A stretch of 64,000 nt of DNA, taken from Promerops cafer (Eukaryota; Chordata; Aves; Passeriformes; Nectariniidae). The DNA lies in NCBI GenBank assembly GCA_013398275.1, contig VZSE01005937.1:320172-384171 (forward strand), read 5' to 3'. This document shows, one piece after another, positions 61,727 through 64,000 of this stretch (position 1 is the stretch's first letter; each line of letters starts with the position of its first letter). Made by a program: the position numbers and the translations under genes. Below the pieces are notes generated by a model. The model was not told the DNA's origin. It saw nothing but the letters and a program-made list of their open reading frames with translations, and ran no database searches.

Positions 61727-63640
61727 CGTGTCTGTTGCTTTCCATGGCAGCAGAAAGAATGGCCTTCCATTCTGTGACTACCAGGTTAATGTGAAATTAT
61801 TATAGTGATCTCATGACAGCTTTTTCCTTATTTGAAAAACCGTGTCATTCTTACCATAGTTTATCTTCAACAATTAACATTATGGATCTATGTTTTGTGA
61901 TCTGTGGGATTTCTTCCTGTGCCCTTCAAGCAGGCGTGCATGAGTACGCCTGAGCTTTGTATTCTTATTTTATTAAAGGTGCCTTAAAATTCTATTTTGG
62001 CAGCTTTGCTTTTTCTTTGGGTTTTTTATTCAAATAATTTAAGCAAAAAGTAAAACTTTCTGTTACTTATCTGACAACACCAGCCTTCCTTCCTCTGTGA
62101 AATGATGTGGTTATTTATTGCTGGTTTTGCACTGATACATGCTGTTTTCAGCCATGGACTGCCTGGGTAATAGAGCTGCCTAATCACTACCACTAGAGCT
62201 GAATACTTCCTGCAGAAGCAAGTCCTTTCTCAGATGGAAGGAAAAGGAGATGATTATTTAAATTTTAGTCACAAGCAAGTTATTGCGAGCAAGTCTTTGG
62301 CTTAAAAACCTGAGTGAAATCAGTTTAATATAATGAAATGAATATCAGTTTCATGCCATTTCGGATTAATTTATCTAGTCTTTTGGGCAGATACCAAATT
62401 GCAGATTCCTGTCCACTCTCCTGTCTTTTCCAGTCTCTTACCTTGGATTATTTTTGTCCCAAAATAAACTCAGTGTTCTTAAGTTGCATTTATTATGTAT
62501 AGTGTTTTAGAAATTTTCGTATACCACAAATTGAGTTTCCTCTTGTAAGAAGGAGAGATCTGTTTGATGTGATGCATAATTGTAAGCATCTGGAATACGG
62601 AGACTAAAAATGCTGCAGAAATTATATTGTGCATGTGAAATGAAGGACAAAAAATCAAAAAACTCTCCTAATCTTTCAAAAATCTAGCAGCATGGTTCCA
62701 ATCTTCTGCATTTAAGTGTTAATGGATAGATGAGAGTGCACATTTCTGTGTGTCCAATTTGTTCCGATGTATTAAGATCTGCAGCCTCTAGACAGAGGCA
62801 AAACACAAACACTTTTGTTCAGTCTGAAAAACCTGAGAACAGCTGAGTTATTTTTATGGATGGAAGACTTGTAGAAACTGAGCAATTTTTGCACCAAATC
62901 TTAATGTCTAAACTCATTCTGTCTTGGAGCAATTTTTATCTGGGAAAAGCTCTACTTATAAAATCTCAGCAAAGCTTTCAAGATTTAACTCTTTGAATTG
63001 GCAAGTATACGAGAAAAAAAAAATTTTATAAAAGGATTTCTTGTTCAGTAGTTCTCAAATAATTAATTTCTCAAATATTTTTGCAGGAGAGAAATAAAAT
63101 CAATATTTATTAGTTATTTGGACTTATTAATATTTTGCAATTCAGAAAATATATTATTTCCTAATATTTTTTAAGATTAGAAGTATAAATTGTTTGCGCT
63201 CATTTTTATAATGATCGTGACAGTAAGTCTTCTAAGCTGTGGAGAAATGACTGCAGATTTTATGGTCTAAACCACAAAATATACTTCCAGAACTTACTAT
63301 TTCCCAGTTCCTTCAAATTCTGTTAATTTTCTATGCTTTATGAGCACAAGACCTTAACGTATTAGTGAGACATATGTTACCAGGAAGACTTTGAGAAGTG
63401 TTTATCTGATTTATTTCATGTAATGCTAACACAAAATGCTTACATTGAGAAGAATTCAGAAACTGTATATTGGACTCAACCGTACATAACTGGACTTGGA
63501 AACACTTGTTTCTCTGCAAGTAGATCATGGCTATAACTATCAAAAATAAAAAATATTACCAAACTGCTGAATGTTTGGATCCCACCATCTTGAAAAACTT
63601 TCCTGAAAGACAGGCTTAAGACTCCCTGATTACTCTGTTG

Positions 63641-64000
63641 CTGCTGCTGATCTTACAAGGCCTCTTGCCCAGCCAAGTCCTACAGCCGATCTTAGTCAAA
63701 CAGAGCCCTGGCTCCAGCTGTGGTGGCAGGATCATGCAAAGGCTCCCACTGTTGCTCAGCGTTGAGGAGGCAGCTAATCAAGTGGGCATGTGTCACTTCA
63801 AGCCACATCTGTCCCAAGTCATTGAAAAGAGATTTAATGGACCCTAAAAATTCCTAATACTCCATGTCTAGATATTTACACCCTTATGAATAACTTCTTT
63901 CCTCTCTCTGAAAGACTGAAAGACCCTTGGAGCTCCATTATGGTCACTACTTCCCTGCAGTTAATCTCATCCTTGATGCGACAGCCTGCGGCCCGGCTAG
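63641..64000. other. GC-richer right edge, unidentified
   Basis: The last 360 bases are richer in G+C than the preceding kilobases and end with three CpGs in the last 25 bases. A 69-codon plus frame (63,638-63,847) starts with a leucine-rich hydrophobic stretch but shows no family likeness. It may be the start of a repeat or of a more GC-rich locus cut by the window edge. Confidence 0.4.

Larger units (their letters stand above)
53109..63640. other. Noncoding stretch, simple repeats and one N
   Basis: About 10.5 kb of AT-rich DNA without a recognised gene or dispersed repeat. It holds the AAAC/poly(A) tract at 55,370-55,424, the T24 tract with N at 58,310-58,339, the A/C tract at 58,576-58,660 and a T16 at 61,711-61,726. 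All open frames are short and without family likeness. Confidence 0.55.

Noticed and set aside
1..64000. CRISPR arrays, operons, insertion sequences or phage
   Set aside because: No regularly spaced short repeats and no bacterial-type gene layout. All recognisable elements are avian retroelements.

Overview
The window reads as vertebrate, and specifically avian, noncoding DNA. It is AT-rich and CpG-poor, has no recognisable protein-coding exon or structural RNA gene, and its dispersed repeats are almost all chicken-repeat-1 (CR1) LINE fragments with the typical bird 3' tail (repeats of an ATTCTATG-like octamer). A short SINE at about 17.58-17.72 kb has a tRNA-Ile-like head and a CR1-like tail. 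That is the architecture I know from the passerine TguSINE1 family, so I infer a songbird or other passerine. The species and chromosome cannot be read from the sequence.

Layout. 1-1.83 kb is plain noncoding DNA with a T26 tract. 1,835-3,816 and 3,818-5,799 are two essentially identical 1,982-bp direct copies separated by one N, most simply an unmerged contig overlap. Both carry the 3' part of a minus-strand CR1, and only the second continues (to about 6.2 kb). 7.1-9.3 kb is a longer minus-strand CR1 with an internal deletion. 11.3-11.55 kb may be a very old CR1 tail, and about 11.99-12.94 kb is a solo ERVL-type LTR. 17.6 kb holds the SINE. 18.86-20.84 and 20.85-22.77 kb are two plus-strand CR1s placed head to tail. 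27.0-28.3 kb and 33.0-35.84 kb are two further plus-strand CR1s. From 35.84 kb to the right edge there is about 28 kb in which I recognise only simple repeats and one more single N (58,339).

Nothing here forms an operon or pathway. The working relations are between parasites. CR1 elements encode an ORF1 (esterase-like in some lineages) and an ORF2 (endonuclease plus reverse transcriptase), and the tRNA-headed SINE borrows a CR1-like 3' end. Within this window the SINE tail matches the 3' end of the CR1 at 20.8 kb much better than the other CR1 tails. All CR1 copies are dead: truncated, frameshifted, internally deleted, or with a damaged reverse-transcriptase catalytic box.

I found no convincing undescribed biological system. 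The points most worth a second look are the N-joined duplication (assembly quality), the SINE/CR1 tail pairing, the two internally deleted CR1s, and a small CpG-dense patch at about 31.8 kb.
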